Under the pieces are notes generated by a model. The model was given only the letters and a program-made list of their open reading frames with translations. It searched no databases and was not told the origin of the DNA. From contig MKTT01000120.1 of the NCBI GenBank assembly GCA_001898385.1, forward strand, positions 28,982 to 87,781: a stretch of DNA of 58,800 nt. The letters are read 5' to 3'. Positions within the stretch are counted from its first letter, which is position 1; every line of letters begins with the position of its first letter. This stretch comes from Planctomycetales bacterium 71-10 (GTDB lineage Bacteria > Planctomycetota > Planctomycetia > Isosphaerales > Isosphaeraceae). This document shows positions 34,008 through 41,906 of the stretch, piece by piece. The position numbers were made by a program, and so were the translations under genes.

Positions 34008-35288
34008 TCAGACCCGCTCCAGGACCAGGCTGGCGTTCTGGCCGCCGAAGCCGAAGCTGTTGGACATGGCGGCCCGGAGGGGGAGCTCGCGGGCCGTGTT
34101 GGGGACGTAGTCCAGGTCGCAGTCGGGGTCGGGCTTGGCGAGGTTGATGGTGGGGGGGACGACGCCCCGCTCCAGGGCCATCGCGGTCGCGGCGGCCTCG
34201 ACGGCGCCCGAGGCGCCGATGAGGTGGCCGATCATCGACTTCTGGCTGCTCATCGGGATCGACGGGGCCCGGTGGCCGAAGACCCGCTTCACGGCCACGG
34301 TCTCCATCAGGTCGTTCAGCCGGGTGCTGGTGCCGTGGGCGTTGATGTAGTCGACCTCGGCGGCGTCGAGCCTGGCCTCGCGGAGGGCCGACGTCATCGA
34401 GAGCGCCGCGCCCTTCCCCTCGGGCTCGGGGCGGGTGATGCCGAAGGCGTCGAAGGAGGAGCCGTAGCCGGTGACCTCGGCGTAGATGCGGGCCCCGCGG
34501 CGCTTGGCGCGGCGGTAGCTCTCCAGCATGAGGACCGCGGCGCCCTCGCCCAGCACGAAGCCGTCGCGGTCGGCGTCGAAGGGGCGGGAGACCTCGGCCG
34601 GCGGGCGGACGGAGGAGCTGACCGCCTTCATCGCCGAGTAGGCCACCAGGAGCTGGGGGTCGAGGCGGCTGTCGCAGCCGCCGGCGAGCATCGCGTCGGC
34701 GTCGCCGCGGGCGATCAGCCGGAACGCGTCGCCCACCGCCTGGGTGCCGGCGGCGCAGGCGGTGACGATGGTGTTGTTCGGCCCCATCGCGTGGTGGAGG
34801 ATCGAGATGTGGGCCGCCGCCATGTTGGGCAGGTGCTGGAGCAGCCAGAGCGGGAAGATCGACTCCGACCGCGAGGCCGCGAACCGGGCCATGTCGAAGC
34901 GGCCGTCCTCGCCCAGCCCCGCCTGGATCGGGCCGACCAGCTCGTCGACGTCGACCGGGGTGATCCCGGTCCCCATGCAGACGCCGAACCGGGTGGGGTC
35001 GAGCTTCGCCTCGTCGACCCCGGAATCCTCCACGGCCATCGCCGCCGCGCCCACGGCGAACCGCATGGCGCGGCTCATCAGCTTGCCGTTCTTCTTGTGA
35101 GGGCCCAGGTAGGGGGAGACGTCGAAGTCCTTGACCTCGCCGGCGATCTTGATCGGCAGGCCGGTCGTGTCGAAGCTCTCGATGTAGCCCACGCCCGAGC
35201 GCCCCTCGGCGATGGCCTCGCCGAAGGCGCGCACGCCGATCCCGTTGGGCGCGACCACGCCAATCCCAGTGATCACCACGCGGTGCAT
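34008..35288 (-). CDS. Beta-ketoacyl-ACP synthase II-type (FabF-like)
   Basis: A 426-aa condensing enzyme. The Cys-His-His active site is complete: Cys in TIVTACAAGTQAVGDAFR, His in INAHGTSTRLND and His in SMIGHLIGASGAVEA, with Lys in SSQKSM. The N terminus MHRVVITGIGVVAPNGIG matches FabF. It elongates acyl-ACP chains in type II fatty-acid synthesis, or could serve a specialised lipid pathway; there is no acyl-carrier gene beside it. ATG at 35288 is preceded by GGGTGGG. A good promoter lies about 220 nt upstream, implying a long 5' leader. Confidence 0.9.
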   Translation of the reverse strand: MHRVVITGIGVVAPNGIGVRAFGEAIAEGRSGVGYIESFDTTGLPIKIAGEVKDFDVSPYLGPHKKNGKLMSRAMRFAVGAAAMAVEDSGVDEAKLDPTRFGVCMGTGITPVDVDELVGPIQAGLGEDGRFDMARFAASRSESIFPLWLLQHLPNMAAAHISILHHAMGPNNTIVTACAAGTQAVGDAFRLIARGDADAMLAGGCDSRLDPQLLVAYSAMKAVSSSVRPPAEVSRPFDADRDGFVLGEGAAVLMLESYRRAKRRGARIYAEVTGYGSSFDAFGITRPEPEGKGAALSMTSALREARLDAAEVDYINAHGTSTRLNDLMETVAVKRVFGHRAPSIPMSSQKSMIGHLIGASGAVEAAATAMALERGVVPPTINLAKPDPDCDLDYVPNTARELPLRAAMSNSFGFGGQNASLVLERV

Positions 35289-35510
35289 AATTCCCACCCT
35301 CACCCGGTGCCCGACGAACTCGCAGTGTGGGATTCCCGCCCCGACCTTCCTGGCTCCCTCTGGTCCACCCGCGGCGGGTCGTCCCGCCCGCCGCGTCGAT
35401 CCGTCGGCCCCGCCGACATCCGTTCTCAACCCGACCGTCGCCCCGTCCCCCGGCCCGCCCCCAATGGGGCCTTGCCGCGAGGATGGCGGTTCCTTTTGCC
35501 TTGCTGAATC

Positions 35511-35539
35511 ATTTTAACACGGCCTCCCCCGTCTTGCAA
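35511..35539 (-). promoter_or_regulatory. Promoter upstream of fabF-like gene; note on 35289-35831
   Basis: TTGCAA (35534-35539), a 17-bp spacer and TAAAAT (35511-35516) on the minus strand match sigma-70 hexamers 4/6 and 5/6. They would give a leader of about 215 nt before the ATG at 35288. The rest of the 543-bp gap to the aminotransferase start shows no gene and no repeat of the palindromic family; on the plus strand TTGCCG and CATAGT at 17 bp spacing (35656-35684 region) form only a weak promoter candidate for the aminotransferase. Confidence 0.5.
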
Positions 35540-35831
35540 ACTTGGGTCGAAAGCTGGGGGGACTGGGGGGAATCGGCTGGACGTCGTCGAGGTCGTCGAG
35601 CGGCCCGACGCCGGCCGGCCTCCCGGCCGTCGCGGAGCGATCGGGCGTCGAGCTTGCCGATGAACCTCGCGGACGGCATAGTCGTCTGGACGTATCGGCC
35701 GGCGTGCGGGGGGTAAGATGAGGGAAGGGGGCGTCGATCCGCCGGTCGGGTCGGCGTCGCCCGGGATGCGACGGTCGCGCGGCCGGCGCGACTCCTTTCT
35801 CTATGTAGAGATGAAAGCGAAAGGTCTGAGA

Positions 35832-37025
35832 ATGCCTCTCTCTCTGGCGGAACGTGCGGGCTTGATCGAGCCCTCGGCCACCCTGGCGATGGGGGCCGAG
35901 GCGCGGAAGCTGAAGGCCCGGGGGATCGCGGTGCTGGACTTCGCCCTCGGCGAGCCCGACTTCGACACGCCCGCCAACATCCAGGAAGCCGCGATCCGCG
36001 CCATGCGCGACGGCAAGACCCACTACACGCCCCCGGCGGGCGTCCCCGAGCTGCGCGAGGCCGTCGCGAAGGTCTACTCCGACCAGCACGGCGTGAAGAC
36101 CGACCCGGCGCAGGTGGTGATCTCCAACGGGGCCAAGCACGCCATCCACAACGCGCTGATGGCCGTCTGCGGCCCAGGCGACGAGGTGGTCATTCCCTCG
36201 CCCTACTGGGTGAGCTATTCCGACCTGGTCAAGCTCACCGGCGCGACCCCCGTGCTGGTGCCGACGCCCGAGTCGGCCGGGTTCAAGATGACCGTCGAGC
36301 AGTTCGAGGCGGCGGTGACGCCCCGGACCAAGCTGCTGATGATCAACAGCCCGTCCAACCCGACCGGCGCGGTCTACGAGCGGTCCGAGCTGGCCGCGCT
36401 GGCCGAGGCCGTCCTCAAGACCGACGTCGGCGTCCTCTCCGACGAGATCTACGAGCAGCTCACCTACGGCGACGCGCAGCCGACCTGCTTCGCGGGCCTC
36501 CACCCCGACCTCCCGGCCCGCACGATCACCATCTCCGGGGTGAGCAAGACCTACGCGATGACCGGGTGGCGGATCGGCTGGAGCGTCGCGCCGGCGGCGG
36601 TCTCCAAGTTCATCGGCGACCTCCAGAGCCAGGAGACCAGCAACCCCTGCTCGGTCAGCCAGTACGCCGCCATCGAGGCCATCGCCGGGCCCCAGGACTC
36701 GGTCCGCGAGATGAAGGCCCAGTTCACGAGGCGCCGGGCGTACGTCCTGGAGCGGATCGAGAAGCTCCCGGGCGTCTCCTGCCTCCCCCCCGGCGGCGCG
36801 TTTTATGCGTTCATGAACGTGGCGTCCCATTTCGGCCGGACCCTGGGGGGGAAGGAGGTGGTCGATTCCACCTCGTTCTGCCTCACGGCGCTGAGCCAGG
36901 CCAACGTGGCGCTGGTGATGGGCTCGGCGTTCGGGGCGGAGGGCTACGCCCGGATGTCGTTCGCGACCGACCTGGAGACCCTGGAGAAGGGGTTCGACGC
37001 CCTGGAGAAGTTCCTCGCAAGTTGA
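35832..37025 (+). CDS. Class I/II PLP-dependent aminotransferase (aspartate-aminotransferase-like)
   Basis: A 397-aa fold-type I aminotransferase. Conserved elements are YTPPAGVPELREAVA, the substrate loop NSPSNPTGAVY, DEIYEQLTYG, and the PLP-binding lysine in SGVSKTYAMTGWRIGW, then a C-terminal Arg in GYARMSFA. This is the AspC-like subgroup Ib, which often accepts aspartate and prephenate or related acids. ATG at 35832 has AAAGG 7 nt upstream; an ATG seven codons earlier is also possible. The next gene downstream (205 bp) encodes an unrelated lipoprotein. Confidence 0.93.
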   Translation: MPLSLAERAGLIEPSATLAMGAEARKLKARGIAVLDFALGEPDFDTPANIQEAAIRAMRDGKTHYTPPAGVPELREAVAKVYSDQHGVKTDPAQVVISNGAKHAIHNALMAVCGPGDEVVIPSPYWVSYSDLVKLTGATPVLVPTPESAGFKMTVEQFEAAVTPRTKLLMINSPSNPTGAVYERSELAALAEAVLKTDVGVLSDEIYEQLTYGDAQPTCFAGLHPDLPARTITISGVSKTYAMTGWRIGWSVAPAAVSKFIGDLQSQETSNPCSVSQYAAIEAIAGPQDSVREMKAQFTRRRAYVLERIEKLPGVSCLPPGGAFYAFMNVASHFGRTLGGKEVVDSTSFCLTALSQANVALVMGSAFGAEGYARMSFATDLETLEKGFDALEKFLAS

Positions 37026-37230
37026 GCGGCCCCGGCGGCCGATGGAGGAGAATCGGAGGGGTGCGGGATCCGACGGCTCCCGCGTCCGTCCCGATCGCCC
37101 TTGTGCGGGGCGTCGGGCTGGGATATGGTGCGGGCCCTTCGCGAGTCCACCCCTTCCCGAACGTCCGCGCCGATCCCCCAATCTCCCCGGCCGAGCGATC
37201 GGCCGGGACCGTCGAGGAAAGTCGGACCCC

Positions 37231-38574
37231 ATGAAGGCCAAGGCCGCGCCCCGCATGCTGATCGCGCTCTCGGCCCTGGCGGCCCTCGCCGGCTGCCGCG
37301 CGGCGGGGACCGCGCCGAACAACCGGCCGCCGGCCGCGCCCGACCTGCAAGCCTCGTCGTTCCAGCTCGACGAGTTCGTCCGCGAGCACAACCGCAACGC
37401 CCGCCTGATCCAGACGATCAACGCCAAGCCCTCCATCAGCGTCACGATGGCCTCGCCCGACGGCGGCAAGCCAATGGCGGGGGGGCTCGACGGCCGGCTC
37501 CTGGTCTCCCAGCCGCACGACTTCAAGCTGCTGGCCCAGAAGCCGATGATCAGCTCCAACGTCGCCGACATCGGCTCCAACGAACACGAGTTCTGGTTCT
37601 GGGTGAAGGACAATGCGGACAAGGGGATCTACCGCTGCGCCTACGACGATCTGGACCGGAGCGGGCTGAAGGTCACCTTTCAGCCCGACTGGATCCTCAC
37701 GGCGATGGGACTGAAGTCGATCACCCGGGACGAGGCGGCGTCCGCGAAGATCACCCCCGGCGACCGCCCCGGCGTGACTGTCGTGAAGCTCCCCCCCTCG
37801 CACGACCCGGCCTCGGCCTACATCCGCGAGTTGATGGTCGACGAGAAGACCAAACGGCTCGTCGGATTTCGCGCCTACGATCGCGATGGCAAGACCCTGC
37901 TCGGCGAGGCGACGATTGAGAAGTATTACGACGCCACGTTGAAGGCCGATCCTGATGCCGAGCCGCGGGAGGCCCCGGTCTCGGCGGCATGCCATTTCCC
38001 CGACAAGTTCCAACTCCGCTGGGTCGAGGAGCGGCTGACCCTGGAAATCACCATGTTCAGCAGCAGTCTCAAGCCCCCCAAGGTGAACGCCGAGTTCTCC
38101 AAGGAGGCCCTGGCCGAATTCGTCCCCCCCAAGGTGAGCGGCTACGAGTCGATCGACCTGGCCGAGATGGGCCGGACCCGCCCCCGCGGGGAGACCGGGC
38201 CCGGCCGGGACGACACGACCGTCCGCGAGACGATGCCCGCCCCCGACCCCGCCCCGGCCCCGAACCGCCGGGGGGCCTCGTCCGGCCGCGGCGACGGCGT
38301 CGGAGTCCGGCTCGGCCCGCCGGTGGAGATCCGAGGGGCCCGGCTCCAGTCGCCCGACGAGGCCGACGACGCGCCCCTCGATCCTCCCCCGGCCGCCGCC
38401 CGCCCGGCCGCTCGACGTTCCGGCCGGCGCTCCGTCGCCCCGGCCGCGACGGCCCCCTATCTCCTCCCCGTCGACCAGGAAGTGATCGGCCCCGCCGCGG
38501 CCCGCCCTCCCCGCTCCCCCTTCCAGCAGGCCGCCGCCGAGCCCCTCATCCATCGCCCGTCCGCCGAGTTCTGA
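37231..38574 (+). CDS. DUF1571-like lipoprotein with LolA-type domain
   Basis: A 447-aa lipoprotein. Signal peptide and lipobox (RMLIALSALAALAGC) are clear, cleaving before Cys. A LolA/DUF1571-like domain follows (about residues 45-260: QTINAKPSISVTMASPDGG, FKLLAQKPMISSNVADIGSN, YIRELMVDEKTKRLVGFRAY). The last 150 residues are Pro/Ala/Arg-rich and disordered, ending RPSAEF. Planctomycete relatives are envelope proteins of unknown role. The Shine-Dalgarno is GAGGAAAG. The start at 37231 fits the signal peptide. Confidence 0.78.
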   Translation: MKAKAAPRMLIALSALAALAGCRAAGTAPNNRPPAAPDLQASSFQLDEFVREHNRNARLIQTINAKPSISVTMASPDGGKPMAGGLDGRLLVSQPHDFKLLAQKPMISSNVADIGSNEHEFWFWVKDNADKGIYRCAYDDLDRSGLKVTFQPDWILTAMGLKSITRDEAASAKITPGDRPGVTVVKLPPSHDPASAYIRELMVDEKTKRLVGFRAYDRDGKTLLGEATIEKYYDATLKADPDAEPREAPVSAACHFPDKFQLRWVEERLTLEITMFSSSLKPPKVNAEFSKEALAEFVPPKVSGYESIDLAEMGRTRPRGETGPGRDDTTVRETMPAPDPAPAPNRRGASSGRGDGVGVRLGPPVEIRGARLQSPDEADDAPLDPPPAAARPAARRSGRRSVAPAATAPYLLPVDQEVIGPAAARPPRSPFQQAAAEPLIHRPSAEF

Positions 38575-38734
38575 GCCTCGGCCGGGTTGGCTCCGTTCGT
38601 CACGTCGCGGGTGGGTTGTGGGTCGTCGTAAGTGGTTTCGGGCGTTGGGTTTGACGGCGGTTTTGCGTTGGCTTCGCTCGTCGAAATCGATGATGTAGCG
38701 GTGCGATTTTAGCCATCCCCATCTTGCCCGGATC

Positions 38735-38760
38735 GTCCCCTCTCCCGGCGGGAGAGGGGA
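38735..38760. repeat. Palindromic repeat, copy C (solo hairpin)
   Basis: Only the outer palindrome of the family is present: TCCCCTCTCCC and GGGAGAGGGGA as an 11-bp stem around GGC. It lies between two convergent genes and might work as a bidirectional terminator, although no U-run follows. The rest of the 309-bp gap (38575-38883) holds repeat R2 copy 2 and no visible gene. Confidence 0.75.
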
Positions 38761-38794
38761 TTTCCGTGGGGTGTTCCTGCGTCCCTCCGTTCCT

Positions 38795-38860
38795 GCCGAG
38801 TTGTCAAAGAACCCCGGTCTCCCGTAAGGTCCGCGGCGGGGCGGCCGGGATTTCAGGATT
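38795..38860. repeat. Short dispersed repeat R2, copy 2
   Basis: Blocks GAGTTGTCAAAGAAC, CGGTCTCCCGTAAGGTCC and GGGATTTCAGGATT align in order with 32238-32305. Confidence 0.5.
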
Positions 38861-38883
38861 CTTTCGAGAAAACTCGATCGGCG

Positions 38884-39408
38884 TCACTTCGAGCCCGTCA
38901 GGGCGTCGATGAGGGCCTGGACGCCGGCGCGGGAGACCTCGGCGTCCTGCTCGCCCGTGCCGCCGCCGGCACCGATCGCGCCGACGACCTGGCCGTCGAC
39001 CACGATGGGGATCCCCCCCTTCAGGGGCGTGACCTTGCCGCCGCTGGCGTTCTGGAGGCCCAGGCTGAGGAGGGCGTCCGGCTCGCCCTTCACCGGGAGC
39101 GGGCCCGACTCCTGGCGGAACGTCGCGGCCGATACCGCCTTGCTGATCGCCGTGGACGCGCTCGCGGGGCGGCCTCCGTCCATCCGGGCGAACGCCAGCA
39201 GGTGCCCGCCGTCGTCCACGACGGCGATGTTCGACTTCAGCCCGAGCGCCGCGGCCTTCGCCTTGGCGGCGTCCAGGGCGGTTTCCGCGCCCGCGAGGTT
39301 CAGGCGGACCCGGTCGCGGGCGACCAGCGGCGGCTTCGCGTCCTGGGCCGAGGCGAGCGGGGAGGCGGCGATCAGGGCGACGAAGTAGAGGGCGACTCTG
39401 AGGTGCAT
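38884..39408 (-). CDS. HbpS/GlcG-family exported protein
   Basis: A 174-aa protein with signal peptide MHLRVALYFVALIAASPLAS then AQ. The rest is a single GlcG/HbpS (formerly DUF336) domain: ETALDAAKAKAAALGLKSNI, AVVDDGGHLLAFARMDGG, SKAVSAATFRQES, the Gly-rich GGIPIVVDGQVVGAIGAGGG and EVSRAGVQALIDAL. Relatives bind haem or cobalamin or assist glycolate/propanediol metabolism; ligand residues cannot be assigned. It is the last gene before a convergent boundary. Confidence 0.9.
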   Translation of the reverse strand: MHLRVALYFVALIAASPLASAQDAKPPLVARDRVRLNLAGAETALDAAKAKAAALGLKSNIAVVDDGGHLLAFARMDGGRPASASTAISKAVSAATFRQESGPLPVKGEPDALLSLGLQNASGGKVTPLKGGIPIVVDGQVVGAIGAGGGTGEQDAEVSRAGVQALIDALTGSK

Positions 39409-39469
39409 GGTGTCGTTCTCATGGGGGGGAGGTCTTCCGGCGACCCCGCCCACGATAACGACGCCTTGA

Positions 39470-39913
39470 TCACATCGCCATCGCCGGCCGTTGCGCGGGG
39501 CCGCCGCGGAGGCTCGGGGGGATTCGGAAAGGGTACGAGCCGACGGGCCGGCGCGGCATGGGCTTCATGGCGGGGCGGCCGACCATGGGCGACGACGCCA
39601 TCCCGCCCCGGGGGCCGATCGGTTGCAGGGCGTTGACGCCGTCGCGGAGGCCGAGCGCCGCGGAGCCCGGCATGCGGCCCATCGGCCGCGAGGGGACCGT
39701 CAGGGTCGTCGCCGGGCCGAGCGGGCCGGAGGGCATGACGCCCAGCGAGTCGCCGCGGTACGGCACGAACGTCCCCGCGCCGGAGGGGAGGTAGCCCCCG
39801 CCGGCCGACTGCGCCCGCGCCGGGGCGGCGCAGGCCATCAGCGCCAGCAGGCACAACCCGGATTGATGCCGGCGCACGGCCCGCGCGGTGTCCAGCAGCA
39901 TGGCCAGGATCAT
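39470..39913 (-). CDS. Small secreted Met/Pro/Gly-rich protein coupled to TolC-type gene
   Basis: A 147-aa protein. A signal peptide (RRHQSGLCLLALMACAAPAR then AQ) precedes a low-complexity sequence rich in Gly, Pro, Met and Arg (SLGVMPSGPLGPATTL, RPMGRMPGSAALGL, RPAMKPMPRRPVGSYPF). No known domain is recognised. Methionine-rich periplasmic proteins can bind copper or silver, which would fit an efflux context, but no MxxM array is strong enough to claim it. Its ATG overlaps the stop of the TolC-type gene (ATGA), so the two are translationally coupled. Confidence 0.7.
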   Translation of the reverse strand: MILAMLLDTARAVRRHQSGLCLLALMACAAPARAQSAGGGYLPSGAGTFVPYRGDSLGVMPSGPLGPATTLTVPSRPMGRMPGSAALGLRDGVNALQPIGPRGGMASSPMVGRPAMKPMPRRPVGSYPFRIPPSLRGGPAQRPAMAM

Positions 39914-41394
39914 GGCGAGTCCTTCTGAAAGGGGCCGGCGGTGGTGGGAGGAGGAGAGGAGGGGGGGGCGTCGGGCCCGGGGGCCGTCTCGAATTCTTCC
40001 GGGGCGGGCGGATCCTCGTTGAGCCGGCAGCCGACGGCGCGCTCCAGCCGGGCCAGGGCCTTGCCCAACTCGGCCTCGACCTGGGCGACCTGCAACTCGA
40101 CCTGGAGCCAGTCGCGCCAGGATGACAGGAGGGCGAGGTAGTCGACGCCCGGCTTGTCGGCGCGGTACTCGGAGCGGGTCAGCTCGAAGACCTTCCGGGC
40201 GGTGGGGAGGTTGACGCGGCGGAGGAGGGCGAGCACGTCCTGCTGGGCGCGGGCGGTGGCCAGGGCGTCCTTGACCTCGCGGTGGGCCTGGTCGCGCTCG
40301 GCCTCGTAGAGGGCGGAGTCGGCCGCCGCGCGGGCGAGGGCCTCGTTGACGCCGGCGTCGATCCGCTTGCGGTAGAGGGGGACGTTGAAGCCGACGAACA
40401 GCCCGAGGTTCGGCATGCCGCCCGCGGTCTGGGGCGTCATGGCGTTGGTCCGCTCCATCCCCTGGTAGATGGTGCCCAGGGAGACGTCGGGATAGTACTT
40501 CTTGCGCGCCAGCTCCACGGCCTTGCCGTCGCGGGCGACCGCGGCGAGGCGGCCCTGCAGCTCGGGCCGGCGGGAGGCGATCTCGATCAGCCGTTCGAGG
40601 GCCCGCGGGACGGCCTCGGGGGGCCGGGCGTCGCCGGCCGACAGGGGGGGGCCCGGGTCGGCGTGGAGGAGCCGGGCCAGCTCGTGGCGGGCCTCGGCGA
40701 CGGCCTGGCTCGCGGCGAGCGCCTCGCGGTCGACGTCGGCGACGGCGGCCTCGGCGCGGAGGACGTCGGCCTGGGAGGCGGTGGCCGTCTGGTAGCGGAC
40801 CCGGGCGACCTCGACGAACTCCTCGGCCAGGCGGCGGTTCTCCTCCATCAGCGCCAGGGCCCGCTCGTTGAAGCGGAGGTCGTGGTAGGCGGACTTCACG
40901 CCGGCGACGACGTCGAGCTGCGCCGCGGCCAGTTCGAAGAGGGCGACCCGGACGTCCTCGGCGGCGGCCTCGCCGCGCAGGCGGAGGGTGCCGAACCAGG
41001 GGAACTGCTGGGCGAGCACGCCGGAGTACGGCATGTAGCCCATCAGCGAGTATTGCGGGGCGACCGAGGGGATCGGGAAGACCGAGCTGGAGAGGATGGG
41101 GTCGTCCAGCGACGTGGCCTGGGGGATCCGGTGCTGGAGCGCCAGGACGTTGAGCCGGGCGGCGCGGACGGTCGGGTTGGCCTCCAGGGCCGTGCGGATC
41201 CAGCCGTCGAGGGGGCCCGCGTCGATGGCGACGGCGGCGGCGTCGGCCGAGGCGGGCGCGACGCGGACGTCGGCCGGCGGCCTCGCGGCGCGGGCGAGTT
41301 CGCGGGCGCGGTCGGAGGAATGCTCGACGGTCATGCAGCCGCCCAGGGCGGCCACCGCCGGGGCCGCCGCCAATCTCCAGGCGGATCCTCGCAT
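39910..41394 (-). CDS. TolC-family outer-membrane efflux lipoprotein
   Basis: A 494-aa outer-membrane efflux protein. The lipobox (AAAPAVAALGGC) indicates a lipoprotein as in CusC/OprM-type channels. Two OEP repeats of long coiled-coil helices follow (AALEANPTVRAARLNVLALQ, EENRRLAEEFVEVARVRYQT, ATASQADVLRAEAAVADVDR; then LARAAADSALYEAERDQAHR, ATARAQQDVLALLRRVNLPT, ARKVFELTRSEYRADKPGVD). A Pro-rich tail ends it. Length fits the family. The usual RND pump and adaptor genes are not in this window; the coupled downstream gene is a small Met/Pro-rich secreted protein, so metal efflux is a guess. Confidence 0.9.
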   Translation of the reverse strand: MRGSAWRLAAAPAVAALGGCMTVEHSSDRARELARAARPPADVRVAPASADAAAVAIDAGPLDGWIRTALEANPTVRAARLNVLALQHRIPQATSLDDPILSSSVFPIPSVAPQYSLMGYMPYSGVLAQQFPWFGTLRLRGEAAAEDVRVALFELAAAQLDVVAGVKSAYHDLRFNERALALMEENRRLAEEFVEVARVRYQTATASQADVLRAEAAVADVDREALAASQAVAEARHELARLLHADPGPPLSAGDARPPEAVPRALERLIEIASRRPELQGRLAAVARDGKAVELARKKYYPDVSLGTIYQGMERTNAMTPQTAGGMPNLGLFVGFNVPLYRKRIDAGVNEALARAAADSALYEAERDQAHREVKDALATARAQQDVLALLRRVNLPTARKVFELTRSEYRADKPGVDYLALLSSWRDWLQVELQVAQVEAELGKALARLERAVGCRLNEDPPAPEEFETAPGPDAPPSSPPPTTAGPFQKDSP

Positions 41395-41537
41395 CGCGCG
41401 ACACTCCCGGCCGTGGCGATCGCCCGCGCCTCCGTGCGCCGGCCCCTGGTCCGGTTATCGGCCGCGGGGGGATCGCGGCTTTGGGGGGAAAGCGGATCCG
41501 ACGGCCGGGGTGTCGTTGAGATTTGGGATCGCGTTGG

Positions 41538-41724
41538 ACGTCTTCCCCCCTCGCGGGGGAAGACAGACCCCGCAGGGGTCAGATGAGGGGGACGCGAAGC
41601 ACCGGCTCCGTTGGGCTCCGAAGGCCCGCCCGACCGGCTCGGGGTCCCGACGGCCGTCTCGCTCGTCGTCCCCCTCATCCGGCCCTCCGGGCCACCTTCC
41701 CCCGCCAGGGGGGAAGGACGTCGG
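41538..41724. repeat. Palindromic intergenic repeat, copy D; note on 41395-41906
   Basis: A 187-bp inverted repeat. The left arm carries CTTCCCCCCTCGCGGGGGAAG, then CAGATGAGGGGGACG; the right arm carries CGTCCCCCTCATCCGGCC, CTCCGGGCC and CCTTCCCCC/GGGGGGAAGG. It is a variant of the family in which the small palindrome is CTTCCCC/GGGGAAG. It sits in the 512-bp divergent gap between the TolC-type and permease genes; no gene or clear promoter was seen in the rest of that gap. Confidence 0.85.
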
Positions 41725-41906
41725 GATGCCGAATTCCAATAGGGGCGCCCGCGTCGTCCTCCCCCTTGACGGCCCGGCCGGGCGGACTTGTAATCGATAC
41801 CTTCGCACCCGTCGGCCCCCGCCGCGGGCGACCGACGCGGCTCCGCGGCCACAAAGGGGGACGAATCCCCCGGCGCGCGGGCCGCCCCCCACCGAGAAGC
41901 CTTGCC

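Noticed and set aside
35289..35831. A gene between the FabF-like and aminotransferase genes
   Set aside because: Frames in this gap are short, Pro/Arg-rich and lack ribosome-binding sites; the region is better read as a leader plus promoters.
38735..38760. Solo hairpin as an intrinsic terminator
   Set aside because: The stem is strong but there is no U-run on either side; it is better explained as a remnant of the repeat family, although a termination role cannot be excluded.
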